Source of the DNA: Streptomyces resistomycificus
GTDB lineage: Bacteria; Actinomycetota; Actinomycetes; Streptomycetales; Streptomycetaceae
Assembly: GCF_001514265.1 (NCBI RefSeq)
Contig: NZ_KQ948995.1
Coordinates: 124,001 to 188,000, forward strand
DNA length: 64,000 nt
Direction of reading: 5' to 3'
Position numbers and translations under genes: made by a program. Below, piece after piece: positions 28,000-36,890 of this stretch. Each line of letters begins with the position of its first letter. Position 1 is the stretch's first letter. A model generated the notes under the pieces. That model worked only from the letters and a program-made list of their open reading frames with translations, searched no databases and was not told where the DNA came from.

Positions 28000-28428
28000 T
28001 CAGTCCTTCTTCCGCTTGTCCCGCCGAGAGACCGTGCGGCCCACGATCACGGTTCGCCGGGGGGCCTTGGCGGGCACGTCGTCCTTGCGGCCACCGAGGG
28101 CACGGCGCACGCCGTAGCCGAAGGCGGCGACCTTGACCAGGGGGCCGCCGAAGGTGGAGGCGACGGTGGTCGACAGCGCGGAGGCGTTCGACGTGACCTC
28201 CTGGACGTCCGACGCGATCGCGTCCACCCGGTCGATCTGGGTCTGTGCGGAGCGCACCGCCGAGGAGGCGTCGGCCAGCAGCGGGACGGCCTGGTCGGTC
28301 ACGTCCGCCACGAGCTTGGTGGTCGCCCTGAGCGTCTGGGCCAGCCTCGCCAGTGCGACGGCGAGGAAGGAGACCAGGATCGCCCAGAAGACGGCCACCA
28401 GGATCCCGGCCACCTCTCCACCGGACAC
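28000..28428 (-). CDS. DUF948 membrane protein
   Basis: Function unknown. The 142-residue protein starts with a single membrane segment (GGEVAGILVAVFWAILVSFL) and continues as a long heptad-like helix (ADVTDQAVPLLADASSAVRS to TSNASALSTTVAS), with a basic C-terminus rich in Arg and Lys. This is the DUF948 layout. The GTG at 28428 is preferred because homologues begin there; the GTG at 28437 lies only 3 bases from GGGAG and is the alternative. It is the first gene of a DUF948-DUF6167-alaS-ruvX-mltG-aroE series. Confidence 0.8.
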   Translation of the reverse strand: MSGGEVAGILVAVFWAILVSFLAVALARLAQTLRATTKLVADVTDQAVPLLADASSAVRSAQTQIDRVDAIASDVQEVTSNASALSTTVASTFGGPLVKVAAFGYGVRRALGGRKDDVPAKAPRRTVIVGRTVSRRDKRKKD

Positions 28429-28481
28429 TGTGTGCACCCGCTCCCTGAAACGTGCCTGCATATCGAAAAAGTCGTACGCCG

Positions 28482-28511
28482 AGCCTATCGCGCCGGGGGT
28501 CCGGCTCCGAA
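28482..28511 (-). promoter_or_regulatory. Possible promoter of the DUF948-alaS series; 446-bp gap upstream of it
   Basis: TTCGGA (28506-28511) and TAGGCT (28482-28487) with an 18-base spacer on the minus strand; TAGGCT is a common Streptomyces vegetative -10. The gap 28429-28874 has open frames on both strands but none with a convincing ribosome site or domain, so I see no gene there. Its rpsD-proximal part holds a hairpin. Confidence 0.4.
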
Positions 28512-28803
28512 CCGGATTACCGCCCGCGCGTAGCCGAGTTGCGCGGAGCGATAGTACGAAGTGAATACGGTCGAGCACGCTCCGTGCCCCACGCGCGCTA
28601 CTCGGCCCGGCCGTGCCCGGTGAACGGCGTTCTGCCCCTGGAACTCGACGCTTTCGTGGGCGGCGCGGCCGAACTCGCCGGTCCGGTGGGGCACTCGGCT
28701 GCGGCGAGCCGCTGCGCCGGGTGCGGGGTGCCGGGTTCCGCGTACCGGACCCCAGGGTGCCGACGGGGACGTGGCGGTCGCCCTGCGCCCGGACATGCAC
28801 GAA

Positions 28804-28844
28804 CCCGCCGCCTCGCCCACCGGAAAGGGCGGGGAGACGGCGGG
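28804..28844 (-). terminator. Imperfect hairpin after rpsD
   Basis: The outer arms CCCGCCG (28804-28810) and CGGCGGG (28838-28844) pair perfectly; inner CTCGCCC and GGGCGGGGAG pair with bulges. It starts about 30 bases after the rpsD stop. Confidence 0.5.
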
Positions 28845-28874
28845 CTGCGAGGTGGTGCTACAGCCTGCTGGTGA

Positions 28875-29489
28875 TCAGCGGGCGTAGTACTCGACGACGA
28901 GCTGCTCGTCGCAGATCACCGGGATCTCCTTGCGGTTCGGCTCACGGTCCAGGCGGAACGCCAGGGCCTTGAGGTTCACCTGGAGGTAGCGCGGGGTCTC
29001 GCCCTCGGGGGCGAAGCCGCCCTCGCGGGAGATCGAGAAGAGGGTCTTCTCGCGGCTGCGCTCGCGGACCATCACGACGTCGTCGGGACGGACACGGAAG
29101 GACGGCTTGTCGACCTTCTGGCCGTTGACCTCGATGTGGCCGTGGACGACCATCTGGCGGGCCTGGTAGATCGTGCGGGCGATGCCCGAACGCAGGACCA
29201 GCGCGTCGAGACGACGCTCCAGCTCGATGATCAGGGCCTCACCGGTCTTGCCCTGGACCTTGGAGGCACGCTCGTAGGCGCGGACGAGCTGACGCTCGGA
29301 CACGTCGTACTGCGCGCGCAGACGCTGCTTCTCCAGCAGACGGACCTTGTAGTCCGAGTTCTGCTTGCGGCCACGACCGTGCTCACCCGGCGGGTAGGGG
29401 CGGGCCTCGAAGTACTTGACGGCCTTCGGGGTCAGCGCGATGCCGAGGGCACGCGACTTCTTGACCTTGGGGCGGGACTGGTTCGCCAC
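28875..29489 (-). CDS. rpsD: 30S ribosomal protein S4
   Basis: Primary 16S rRNA-binding protein that starts assembly of the small subunit body. The 204-residue protein lacks the four-Cys zinc motif of the C-plus form. It shows YPPGEHGRGRKQNSDYKVRL, the S4 domain RRLDALVLRSGIARTIYQAR and VVHGHIEVNGQKVDKPS. It starts at the GTG at 29489 after AGGAAAGAGA. As in other high-GC Gram-positives it stands apart from the alpha operon as a single gene with a leader of about 280 nt, in which S4 might autoregulate; I cannot identify the binding fold. Confidence 0.97.
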   Translation of the reverse strand: MANQSRPKVKKSRALGIALTPKAVKYFEARPYPPGEHGRGRKQNSDYKVRLLEKQRLRAQYDVSERQLVRAYERASKVQGKTGEALIIELERRLDALVLRSGIARTIYQARQMVVHGHIEVNGQKVDKPSFRVRPDDVVMVRERSREKTLFSISREGGFAPEGETPRYLQVNLKALAFRLDREPNRKEIPVICDEQLVVEYYAR

Positions 29490-29778
29490 TGTCTGTCTCT
29501 TTCCTAGTTTTCCGGCTTGTCAGAGTTGAGGGAGGTCGCATCCGCAGCCGGGGAAACCCGCCGGTTCCGCAGGGAACCTGTCGGGCAGCCGCTCCCCTGG
29601 TCTGGGCACATACGTGCAGCACGCGAGTGGCCCACCGACCGTCCCGGAACCTCGGGTGGTGGTGGGCTGCCCGCGACACCGATCGACGGTGCGCGACGCT
29701 CCTGGAGTCGGTCCACGAGGGACCGGTGCTCCGGCTGGTTGTCCCGTTCTGACTGCACGGGACTCAGCACTGCGGGCG

Positions 29779-29808
29779 ATTCTACAGGGTGCTCAGGACC
29801 GCTTTCGA
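29779..29808 (-). promoter_or_regulatory. Possible rpsD promoter; 303-bp leader region
   Basis: TCGAAA (29803-29808) and TAGAAT (29779-29784) with an 18-base spacer on the minus strand. The -35 lies inside the 3' end of rarA. The gap 29490-29792 shows no coding region I can support, only a long GC-rich leader. Confidence 0.45.
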
Positions 29809-31148
29809 CCGAGGCGCTTCCTGGTCCACTCGACCGCGTCGGCGTAGCGCGCCTCGGCGCCGTGCCGGGTCGGGGTGTAGTACTCGCGCTCGTGGATCTC
29901 GTCCGGGGCGTACTGCTGGGAGGCGATGCCCTCCGGCAGGTCGTGCGGATACACGTACCCCTGCGCGTGACCGAGCTTGGCGGCCCCCTTGTAGTGCCCG
30001 TCACGCAGATGCGCGGGCACCGGCCCGGCCAGTCCCTTGCGTACGTCGTCCAGGGCGGCGCCGATCGCGGTGGTCGCGGCGTTGGACTTGGGGGCCAGGG
30101 CGAGGGCGATGGTGGCGTGGCTGAGGGTGAGGGCGGCCTCGGGGAAACCGATCATGGCGACGGCCTGGGCGGCGGCGACCGCGATCGGCAGGGCGTTCGG
30201 ATCGGCGAGGCCGATGTCCTCGCTGGCGGAGATCATCAGGCGCCGGGCGATGAAACGGGGGTCCTCGCCCGCCTCGATCATGCGGGCCAGGTAGTGCAGG
30301 GCGGCGTCGACGTCGGAGCCGCGGATCGACTTGATCAGGGCGCTGGCCACGTCGTAGTGCTGGTCGCCGTCGCGGTCGTACTTCACGGCCGCCCGGTCGA
30401 CGGTCTCCTCCAGCGTCTGGAGGCCGAGCTCCGTCTCGCCCTTGTCGAGGGCGGCTCCGACGGCGGCCTCCAGAGCGGTCAGGGCGCGGCGGGCGTCGCC
30501 GCCGGCGATGCGCAGCAGGTGGTTCTCGGTGTCCTCGGGGAGGGTGACGGCTCTCCTGAGACCACGCTCGTCGGTCAGCGCGCGCCGGACGAGACCGCGC
30601 AGGTCGTCGTCGGTGAGGGGTTCGAGGGTGAGCAGGAGGGAGCGGGACAGCAGCGGGGAGATCACCGAGAAGTACGGGTTCTCGGTGGTCGCGGCGATCA
30701 GGGTCACCCAGCGGTTCTCGACGGCCGGGAGCAGGGAGTCCTGCTGGGCCTTGCTGAAGCGGTGGATCTCGTCGAGGAAGAGGACGGTCTCCTTGCCGAA
30801 TCCGCCGGTGGCGCGACGGGCGCCGTCGATGACCGCGCGGACCTCCTTGACGCCGGCGGTGATCGCCGAGAGCTCCACGAAGCGCTTGTTGGTGGCCTTG
30901 GAGACGACGTACGCCAGGGTGGTCTTGCCGGTGCCGGGTGGGCCCCAGAGGATCACCGACGAGGGTCCGGCGGGGCCGCCCGAGCCCTCGCCGACGAGTC
31001 TGCGCAGCGGGGAGCCCGGCTTCAGCAGGTGCTGCTGGCCCACCACCTCGTCGAGGGTGCGCGGGCGCATCCGAACCGCCAGGGGGCTGCTGGACGGGTC
31101 CTTCTCCTGGCGTTCTTCTGCTGCGGCGGTGAACAGGTCGGGCTCCAC
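29793..31148 (-). CDS. rarA: Replication-associated recombination protein A (RarA/MgsA)
   Basis: AAA+ ATPase related to clamp loaders and Werner-interacting protein, acting at stalled forks. The 451-residue protein has the Walker A WGPPGTGKTTLAY, Walker B ETVLFLDEIHRFSKAQQD, sensor 1 AATTENP, and the C-terminal tetramerisation domain with ASEDIGLADPNALPIAVAAA. It starts at the GTG at 31148 with AGGG upstream. Confidence 0.96.
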   Translation of the reverse strand: MEPDLFTAAAEERQEKDPSSSPLAVRMRPRTLDEVVGQQHLLKPGSPLRRLVGEGSGGPAGPSSVILWGPPGTGKTTLAYVVSKATNKRFVELSAITAGVKEVRAVIDGARRATGGFGKETVLFLDEIHRFSKAQQDSLLPAVENRWVTLIAATTENPYFSVISPLLSRSLLLTLEPLTDDDLRGLVRRALTDERGLRRAVTLPEDTENHLLRIAGGDARRALTALEAAVGAALDKGETELGLQTLEETVDRAAVKYDRDGDQHYDVASALIKSIRGSDVDAALHYLARMIEAGEDPRFIARRLMISASEDIGLADPNALPIAVAAAQAVAMIGFPEAALTLSHATIALALAPKSNAATTAIGAALDDVRKGLAGPVPAHLRDGHYKGAAKLGHAQGYVYPHDLPEGIASQQYAPDEIHEREYYTPTRHGAEARYADAVEWTRKRLGRKRS

Positions 31149-31192
31149 ACGAAAACCCTATGTCACCGCACTGACAATCCGGCCGGGGCCGC

Positions 31193-31220
31193 CTGACGGC
31201 CCGGGGCCCGGGGCCGTCAG
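31193..31220 (-). terminator. Hairpin overlapping the VKOR gene stop
   Basis: The arms CTGACGGCC (31193-31201) and GGCCGTCAG (31212-31220) pair perfectly around a GC-rich centre. The right arm includes the stop codon, and it separates the VKOR and rarA genes. Confidence 0.55.
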
Positions 31221-31873
31221 CTGGTCCAGAAGTCCCACCAGCGGGTGAGGATCAGCATGCCGATGATGCCGATGTGCAGGACCGGCATGACCCAGGTGAA
31301 CTCGCCGAAGAAGCTCTTCAGCCAGCGCGGGGCGGGCAGCAGGTCGTTGCGGACGTTGAACGACGTCACGTACCAGAACATCAGGATCGTGGCGACCCAG
31401 GCCAGGGAGCACCACAGGCACAGCGCGTTGATCCGGTACAGGGACTGGAACTGCAGCCAGGTGCAGAACGCCACACCGAAGAGCGTGCCGAAGTTGAAGG
31501 TGAGCCAGTACCAGCGCGGGAAGCGGGCCCGGGCGAGCAGGCTCATGCCGACGCCGATGACGATGCCGTAGGCGACGAGGCCGAGCATCGGGTTCGGGAA
31601 GCCGAAGGCGGAGGCCTGGTCGCTCTCCATGACGCTGCCGCAGGAGACGACGGGGTTCAGGCTGCAGCCGGGTGTGAAGGACGTGCCCTCGACCTTGGCC
31701 TCGAGCAGCTTGAACTTGTCGATCGTGATGACCCACGCGGCGAGCAGACCCGCCGCACCGGTGATCACCAACAGCAGTGCGAACGCCCGGCTGCCGCCCA
31801 CCGTCCGCGGCGCTGCCTCGGCGCGCTCCGGCTCGGGTTCGGTGGAGACGTCTTTGACCGTCGTCTTGCTCAT
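31217..31873 (-). CDS. Vitamin K epoxide reductase (VKOR) family membrane protein
   Basis: Quinone-linked thiol oxidoreductase that in bacteria reoxidises DsbA-like proteins and so drives disulfide formation outside the membrane. The 218-residue protein has a membrane helix at about 30-50, the loop cysteine pair Cys70 and Cys78 (GCSLNPVVSCGSVM), further helices, and the active-site LCLWC (Cys152, Cys155) at a helix end. Start is the ATG at 31873; the longer frame upstream crosses the intergenic palindrome. It is divergent from the ABC transporter genes. No DsbA-like partner is adjacent. Confidence 0.92.
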   Translation of the reverse strand: MSKTTVKDVSTEPEPERAEAAPRTVGGSRAFALLLVITGAAGLLAAWVITIDKFKLLEAKVEGTSFTPGCSLNPVVSCGSVMESDQASAFGFPNPMLGLVAYGIVIGVGMSLLARARFPRWYWLTFNFGTLFGVAFCTWLQFQSLYRINALCLWCSLAWVATILMFWYVTSFNVRNDLLPAPRWLKSFFGEFTWVMPVLHIGIIGMLILTRWWDFWTS

Positions 31874-31942
31874 CACGCCGATTCCGTCACTTGAGAGTTG
31901 GACCTTCCCCGGACAGGGGTCATTGTGCCGTACGCACCCGCC

Positions 31943-31962
31943 TGTCCACCGTTCGGTGGACA
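31943..31962. promoter_or_regulatory. 20-bp palindrome between VKOR and ABC genes
   Basis: TGTCCACCG TT CGGTGGACA has two 9-bp arms that are perfect inverted repeats. It lies in the 145-bp gap between divergent starts and overlaps a possible VKOR -35 (TGGACA). The size and symmetry fit an operator for a dimeric regulator. Confidence 0.55.
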
Positions 31963-32018
31963 TAAGCAAGGACACCTGGTCGTCCCTGAGCGTTCGATTC
32001 CGGACGAGCCTGTTCGAC

Positions 32019-32885
32019 ATGACAACACACGCGAACGAACTCGCGGTGGTCGTACGGGGGCTGCGCAAGCGGTACGGCGACGTGACCGCGGTCGACGGCG
32101 TCGACCTCGGTATCCGCAGGGGCGAGGTGTTCGGCCTGCTGGGACCCAACGGGGCGGGCAAGAGCACGACGGTGGAGATCCTCCAGGGCAACCGGGCCCG
32201 GGACGCGGGCGAGGTTTCCGTGCTGGGGGCGGATCCGGCACACGGCACGCGCGCGTGGCGCTCACGTGTCGGAATCGTCTGGCAGGACGAATCCGCGCCC
32301 GCGGAGTTGACGGTCCGCGAGACCGTACGGCATTTCGCCCGGTACTACCCGAGGCCGCGGGACCCGGAGGAGGTGATCCATCTGGTCGGTCTGGAGGCCA
32401 AGGCGGGCAGCCGGATCAAGGCGCTCTCCGGTGGCCAGCGCCGGAGGCTCGACGTGGCGCTCGGCGTGATCGGCTGCCCCGAGCTGCTGCTCCTGGACGA
32501 GCCGACGACCGGTTTCGACCCGGCGGCCCGCCGCCGGTTCTGGGATCTCATCCGCAAGCTGTCCGCCGAGGGCACGACCATCGTGCTGACCACGCACTAC
32601 CTGGAGGAGGCGGAGGCGCTCGCCGACCGGCTGGCGGTCGTCGCCAGGGGGCGGGTCGTCGCCGAGGGGGAACCGGCCGGCCTGCGGGAGCGGTACGGCA
32701 CGGGCGCCACCGTCGCCTGGACCGAGCCGGACGGCACCGGGCGCACGGCGCACACCGACGAGCCGACCAGGGCGGTCGCGGAGCTCATGCGCCGCTTCGA
32801 CGGCGAGATCCCGGGGCTGCGGGTGACCCGCCCCACGCTGGAGGACGTCTACCTCCGGCTGACCGGACAGGAGGACGCGCGATGA
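32019..32885 (+). CDS. ABC transporter ATP-binding protein
   Basis: ATPase of an ABC-2 type exporter. The 288-residue protein has Walker A LGPNGAGKSTTVEILQ, a Q-loop at IVWQDE, signature LSGGQRRRLDVALG, Walker B LLLLDEPTTGFD, and the H-loop TTHYLEEAEALAD. A C-terminal extension of about 70 residues is typical of DrrA/CcmA-like drug-export ATPases. The ATG at 32019 has only a weak ribosome site; the frame is open upstream but without similarity. The stop overlaps the permease start (ATGA). Substrate unknown. Confidence 0.93.
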   Translation: MTTHANELAVVVRGLRKRYGDVTAVDGVDLGIRRGEVFGLLGPNGAGKSTTVEILQGNRARDAGEVSVLGADPAHGTRAWRSRVGIVWQDESAPAELTVRETVRHFARYYPRPRDPEEVIHLVGLEAKAGSRIKALSGGQRRRLDVALGVIGCPELLLLDEPTTGFDPAARRRFWDLIRKLSAEGTTIVLTTHYLEEAEALADRLAVVARGRVVAEGEPAGLRERYGTGATVAWTEPDGTGRTAHTDEPTRAVAELMRRFDGEIPGLRVTRPTLEDVYLRLTGQEDAR

Positions 32886-33727
32886 CCACGACCGGCGTAC
32901 GGCCCCGGTCGGACGCCCTCGCCGACCGGTTGCCCGGTGCCTGGGGCATCGGCCTGGAGCGGGGCGTGCTGGAGCTCAGGCAGTTCTTCCGGCAGCGCGA
33001 CCAGGTGGTGTTCACCTTCGCCTTCCCGGTGGTGTTCCTGTTCCTGTTCGCGTCGATCTTCCGCGACGACGTGCGGGGCGCGGGCATCAACGCCTCGCAG
33101 CTGTACGTCCCGGCGATGATGGCCGCCGGCATCATGTCGACGAGTTTCCAGTCCCTCGGCATCTCGATCGCGATCGAGCGGGACGAGAAGGTGTTGCGCC
33201 GGCTGCGCGGGACGCCGATGCCGCCGGCGTCGTACTTCCTCGGCAAGATCTGGCTGGTTCTGGTCAGCGGCCTGCTGGAGACGGCGATCCTGCTGCTCGT
33301 CGGCACCACCTTCTACGACATCGACCTTCCGTCGAGCGCGGGACGCTGGTTCGCCTTCGCCTGGATCTTCGTCCTCGGGCTGACGGCGTGTGCGTTGCTC
33401 GGCATCGCGGTCAGCTCACTGCCGAAGACCGGCAAGAGCGCGAGCTCGGTGGTCGTCCTGCCGTTCCTGGTGCTGCAGTTCATCTCCGGGGTGTACATCG
33501 CGATCGACACCATCCCCGACTGGATGCTGAACATCGGCGCGCTGTTCCCGCTGAAGTGGATGTGCCAGGGTCTGCGCGGGGTGTTCCTGCCGGAGTCAGC
33601 GCAGGTACTGGAACAGGCCGGTGACTGGGAGTTCGGGCGGATCGCCCTGGTGCTCACGGCGTGGTGCGTCGGAGGATTGCTGCTGTGTCTGCTGACCTTC
33701 CGGTGGAAGAACCGGCGCGAGGGGTGA
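32882..33727 (+). CDS. ABC-2 type transporter permease
   Basis: Membrane subunit of the exporter. The 281-residue protein has the expected helices: about 39-58 (VVFTFAFPVVFLFLFASIF), a pair around 110-150, 160-185, 192-215 and a last one at about 252-275. A conserved cytosolic segment RDEKVLRRLRGTPMPPASYF is also present. It overlaps the ATPase gene (ATGA) and the kinase gene (GTGA), forming a half-transporter pair that would dimerise. Confidence 0.92.
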   Translation: MTTTGVRPRSDALADRLPGAWGIGLERGVLELRQFFRQRDQVVFTFAFPVVFLFLFASIFRDDVRGAGINASQLYVPAMMAAGIMSTSFQSLGISIAIERDEKVLRRLRGTPMPPASYFLGKIWLVLVSGLLETAILLLVGTTFYDIDLPSSAGRWFAFAWIFVLGLTACALLGIAVSSLPKTGKSASSVVVLPFLVLQFISGVYIAIDTIPDWMLNIGALFPLKWMCQGLRGVFLPESAQVLEQAGDWEFGRIALVLTAWCVGGLLLCLLTFRWKNRREG

Positions 33728-34932
33728 CGGGTCCCGAGCCGGACGACGTCGTCGGCGCCTACAGCTGGGCGCGGTCGTTCCGGATCTGGGACACGTACTT
33801 CGCGCTCATCTGGCTGGCCACGCTGGTGTTCGTGCTCGGCACGGACAACCCGGGGTGGCCGGTCCGCCTCACCGCGGCGGCGCTGCTCGTCCCGCTGATC
33901 CCTCTGTTCGTGTGGGTGGGCCGGCCCATCCTGCGAGGCGATCCGCCCGAGGAACGGCAGGCGCTCGGCTACCTGGTGGCGGCCATGGCGCTGTTCCTGC
34001 CGTCGGCGATCCTGGTGGGCGAGACCCGGTTGATGACGTTCGCGCTGGTCCCCCAGTGCTTCATGTCGCTGCGGATACGGCGGGCGCTGCTGGCGGTGGC
34101 GGTCATCAATCTCGCGCCGGTCGTCGGCTGGGCCGTGCTGTGGTGGCCGAGCGACCAGGACGTCTTCTTCAACGGGCTGTTCGCCGTGGTCACCCTCGTC
34201 TTCTCGGTCGCCGTCGGTACCTGGGTGATCCGGATCATCGAGCAGAGCCAGGAGCGGGCCGAGCTGATCGCGGAACTGGACGCGAGCCGTCACGAGGTCT
34301 CCCGGCTGTCGGCCGCGCACGGCGCCCTCGCCGAGCGGGAGCGGATGGCCCGGGAGATCCACGACACGTTCGCGCAGGGCTTCACCAGCCTGCTGATGCT
34401 GATCCAGGCCGTCGAGGCCGAGCTCGACCACGACGTGCCCGAGGCCCGTCGGCATCTGGCCCTGATGGACGAGACGGCCCGCCTGAACCTCGCCGAGGCC
34501 CGTGCCCTGGTCGCCGGGGGCGCGCCCGCCGACCTGGACGGCGCCTCCCTGCCGGACGCGTTGCGCAGACTGGCCGCCCGCCACGAGGCGGCGCTGGAGG
34601 TCACCGGCCCGGTACGCCCGCTGCCCGCCGGTGCGGAGGTGGTGGCCCTGCGCGCCTGCCAGGAGGCGCTGGCGAACACCCGTAAGCACGCGGGAGGTTC
34701 GGCAGCGGTCGGCATCACCGTGCGGTACGGCGACGACACGCTCACCGTGTCCGTACGTGACGACGGGCGCGGCTTCGATCCGGCAGCCGCCGGCGCCGGC
34801 GGCTACGGTCTGGCGGGGATGCGGGCCCGGGTCACCGAGGTAGGCGGGACGGCCCGGGTGCGCAGTGCCCCCGGTGACGGCACGACGGTGACCGTCCACC
34901 TGCCCGTTCCGTGCCCGAGGAGTTCATCGTGA
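33724..34932 (+). CDS. Two-component sensor histidine kinase (NarL/DesK type)
   Basis: The 402-residue protein has five or six membrane helices in its first 170 residues with very short loops and no large extracellular sensor domain. A coiled region and a HisKA_3 dimerisation domain follow, with REIHDTFAQGFTSLL (phospho-acceptor His213), then a HATPase with RDDGRGFD and GGYGLAGMRARV. Such kinases usually sense a membrane-level signal or the adjacent transporter. The GTG at 33724 overlaps the permease stop. It probably controls this transporter with the downstream regulator. Confidence 0.93.
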   Translation: MTGPEPDDVVGAYSWARSFRIWDTYFALIWLATLVFVLGTDNPGWPVRLTAAALLVPLIPLFVWVGRPILRGDPPEERQALGYLVAAMALFLPSAILVGETRLMTFALVPQCFMSLRIRRALLAVAVINLAPVVGWAVLWWPSDQDVFFNGLFAVVTLVFSVAVGTWVIRIIEQSQERAELIAELDASRHEVSRLSAAHGALAERERMAREIHDTFAQGFTSLLMLIQAVEAELDHDVPEARRHLALMDETARLNLAEARALVAGGAPADLDGASLPDALRRLAARHEAALEVTGPVRPLPAGAEVVALRACQEALANTRKHAGGSAAVGITVRYGDDTLTVSVRDDGRGFDPAAAGAGGYGLAGMRARVTEVGGTARVRSAPGDGTTVTVHLPVPCPRSSS

Positions 34933-35555
34933 TCCGGATCATCCTGGCCGACGACCATCCCGTCGTACGGGAGGGACTGCGGGCGATGCTGAGCGCGGAA
35001 GCGGACCTGGAGGTGGTCGCCGACGCGTCGAGCGGGCCGCAGGCGGAGGCGCTGGCCGCCGAGTTGCGGCCCGACATCGTGCTGATGGACCTGCGGATGC
35101 CGGGGGGCGGTGGCGTGGACTCCATCGTGCGGATGACCGAGTCCGGGCTGTCGTGCCGGGTGATCGTCCTGACGACGTACGAGACGGACCGGGACATCCT
35201 GCGGGCGGTGGAGGCGGGAGCGGCGGGCTACCTGCTGAAGGACCTGCCGCGCGGCGAACTGGCGGAGGCGGTACGGGCCGCGGCGCGGGGCGAGACCGTG
35301 CTGGCGCCGTCGGTGGCCGCGCGGCTGGTGGACCAGCTGCGGACGAGGCCGGAACGCCCACGGCTCTCGGAGCGCGAGACGGCGGTTCTGCGGCTGGTGG
35401 CGGAGGGCTGCACCAACGCGGAGATCGGCCGCCGGCTGTTCATCGGGGAGTCGACCGTGAAGACCCATCTGCTGCGGGCCTTCGGCAAGTTGGGGGTGGA
35501 CGACCGGACGGCGGCGGTGACGAGCGCGATGCGCCACGGCCTGCTCGACCAGTGA
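34929..35555 (+). CDS. NarL/LuxR-type response regulator
   Basis: The 208-residue protein has a receiver domain (DDH acidic pair near residue 8-10, phospho-acceptor Asp54 in VLMDLRMPGG, Thr and Lys in LTTYE and LLKD). The C-terminal LuxR helix-turn-helix is LSERETAVLRLVAEGCTNAE to STVKTHLLRAFGKLGV. The GTG at 34929 after GAGGAG overlaps the kinase stop. It is the last gene of the four-gene unit, and its binding site may be the intergenic palindrome upstream of the ATPase gene. Confidence 0.94.
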   Translation: MIRIILADDHPVVREGLRAMLSAEADLEVVADASSGPQAEALAAELRPDIVLMDLRMPGGGGVDSIVRMTESGLSCRVIVLTTYETDRDILRAVEAGAAGYLLKDLPRGELAEAVRAAARGETVLAPSVAARLVDQLRTRPERPRLSERETAVLRLVAEGCTNAEIGRRLFIGESTVKTHLLRAFGKLGVDDRTAAVTSAMRHGLLDQ

Positions 35556-35556
35556 C

Positions 35557-35594
35557 CCGGGCGCCGGGTGCCCTGAAAGGCCTCCGGCGCCTGG
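35557..35594. terminator. Bidirectional hairpin between response regulator and hisS
   Basis: The arms 35557-35567 and 35584-35594 pair over 11 bp with one mismatch, with a 16-base loop. A run of eight G (35603-35610) and a CCCCC block follow, which can also pair. The two genes are convergent. Confidence 0.55.
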
Positions 35595-35616
35595 GTCGTC
35601 CCGGGGGGGGAACCCC

Positions 35617-36879
35617 CTAGCCCAGCCTCGCCTCGAGCTCCGCCACGATCTCGTTGACGCCGACGGCCGTCTGCTCCCCGGACTCCATGTCCTTGAGCTG
35701 GACGACGCCCTCGGCGAGGTCCCGCTCGCCGGCGACGATCGTGTAGCGGGCGCCGCTGCGGTTGGCGTTCTTCATGGCGCCCTTGAGTCCCTTGGCGCCG
35801 TAGGAGAAGTCCGCCGCGATCCCCACCTTGCGCAGCTCGGTGACCTTCGCGAACAGGATCCGCCGGGCCTCCTCGCCGAGCGGTACCGCGAACACGCTGG
35901 TGGTGGCGGGGAGTTCGAGCTCGACACCCTCCGCCTCCAGCGCCAGCACCGTGCGGTCGACGCCCAGCGCCCAGCCCACGGACGGCAGCGCGGGGCCGCC
36001 GATCATCTCGGACAGACCGTCGTAGCGGCCGCCGCCGCCCACCGCGGACTGGGAGCCCAGACCGTCGTGGACGAACTCGAAGGTCGTCCGGGTGTAGTAG
36101 TCCAGGCCGCGCACCAGCTTGGCGTCGTCCTCGAAGGCGACGCCCGCGGCCGTGATCAGCTCGCGCACCTCCTCGTGGTACGCCTTGCAGGCGTCGCAGA
36201 GGTAGTCGCGCAGGAGCGGGGCGTCGGTGAGCTGCTTCTGGACGTCGGGACGCTTGTCGTCCAGGACGCGCAGCGGGTTGATGTCCGCGCGGCGCAGCGT
36301 CTCCTCGTCGAGGTCCAGACCGCGCAGGAAGTCCTGCAGGGCGGCCCGGTAGACGGGGCGGCACTCCTTGTCGCCGAGGCTGTTCAGGAGGATGCGGAAG
36401 TTCCTGAGGCCCAGCGAGCGGTACGCCTGGTCGGCGAGGATGATCAGCTCGGCGTCCAGCGCCGGGTCCTCCGCGCCGATCGCCTCGGCGCCGACCTGGG
36501 AGAAGTGGCGGTAACGGCCCTTCTGAGGGCGCTCGTAGCGGTAGTACGAGCCGGAGTACCAGAGCTTCACCGGGAGGTTGCCCGCCTTGTGCAGGTTGGC
36601 CTCCAGGGCGGCGCGCAGGACGGACGCCGTGCCTTCGGGGCGCAGGGCCAGCCTGTCGCCGCCCTTGGTCTCGAAGGCGTACATCTCCTTGGTGACGATG
36701 TCGGTCGACTCACCGACACCGCGCGCGAACAGTTCGACGCTCTCGAATCCGGGCGTCTCGATGTAGCCGTAGCCGGAGTTGCGCAGGGGCGCGGCGATCG
36801 CCTCACGGACCGCCAGGTACCTGGCGCTGTCCGGCGGGATCAGGTCGTACGTGCCCTTGGGGGCCTTGAAGGTGCTCAC
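35617..36879 (-). CDS. hisS: Histidyl-tRNA synthetase
   Basis: Charges tRNA-His. The 420-residue class II synthetase has motif 2 around LWYSGSYYRYERPQKGRYRHF, the histidine-binding LVRGLDYYTRTTFEF and GGGGRYDGL, motif 3 SVGWALGVDRTVLAL and a C-terminal anticodon-binding domain. The GTG at 36879 matches the family start (STFKAPKGTYDLIPPD); its ribosome site is weak. It lies 11 bases after the upstream hydrolase gene and is probably cotranscribed with it. Confidence 0.97.
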   Translation of the reverse strand: MSTFKAPKGTYDLIPPDSARYLAVREAIAAPLRNSGYGYIETPGFESVELFARGVGESTDIVTKEMYAFETKGGDRLALRPEGTASVLRAALEANLHKAGNLPVKLWYSGSYYRYERPQKGRYRHFSQVGAEAIGAEDPALDAELIILADQAYRSLGLRNFRILLNSLGDKECRPVYRAALQDFLRGLDLDEETLRRADINPLRVLDDKRPDVQKQLTDAPLLRDYLCDACKAYHEEVRELITAAGVAFEDDAKLVRGLDYYTRTTFEFVHDGLGSQSAVGGGGRYDGLSEMIGGPALPSVGWALGVDRTVLALEAEGVELELPATTSVFAVPLGEEARRILFAKVTELRKVGIAADFSYGAKGLKGAMKNANRSGARYTIVAGERDLAEGVVQLKDMESGEQTAVGVNEIVAELEARLG

Positions 36880-36890
36880 GGAAGGTCTCG

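Noticed and set aside
28429..28874. Small genes in the 446-bp gap before rpsD
   Set aside because: Open frames exist on both strands, but none has a ribosome site, typical codon pattern or familiar sequence.
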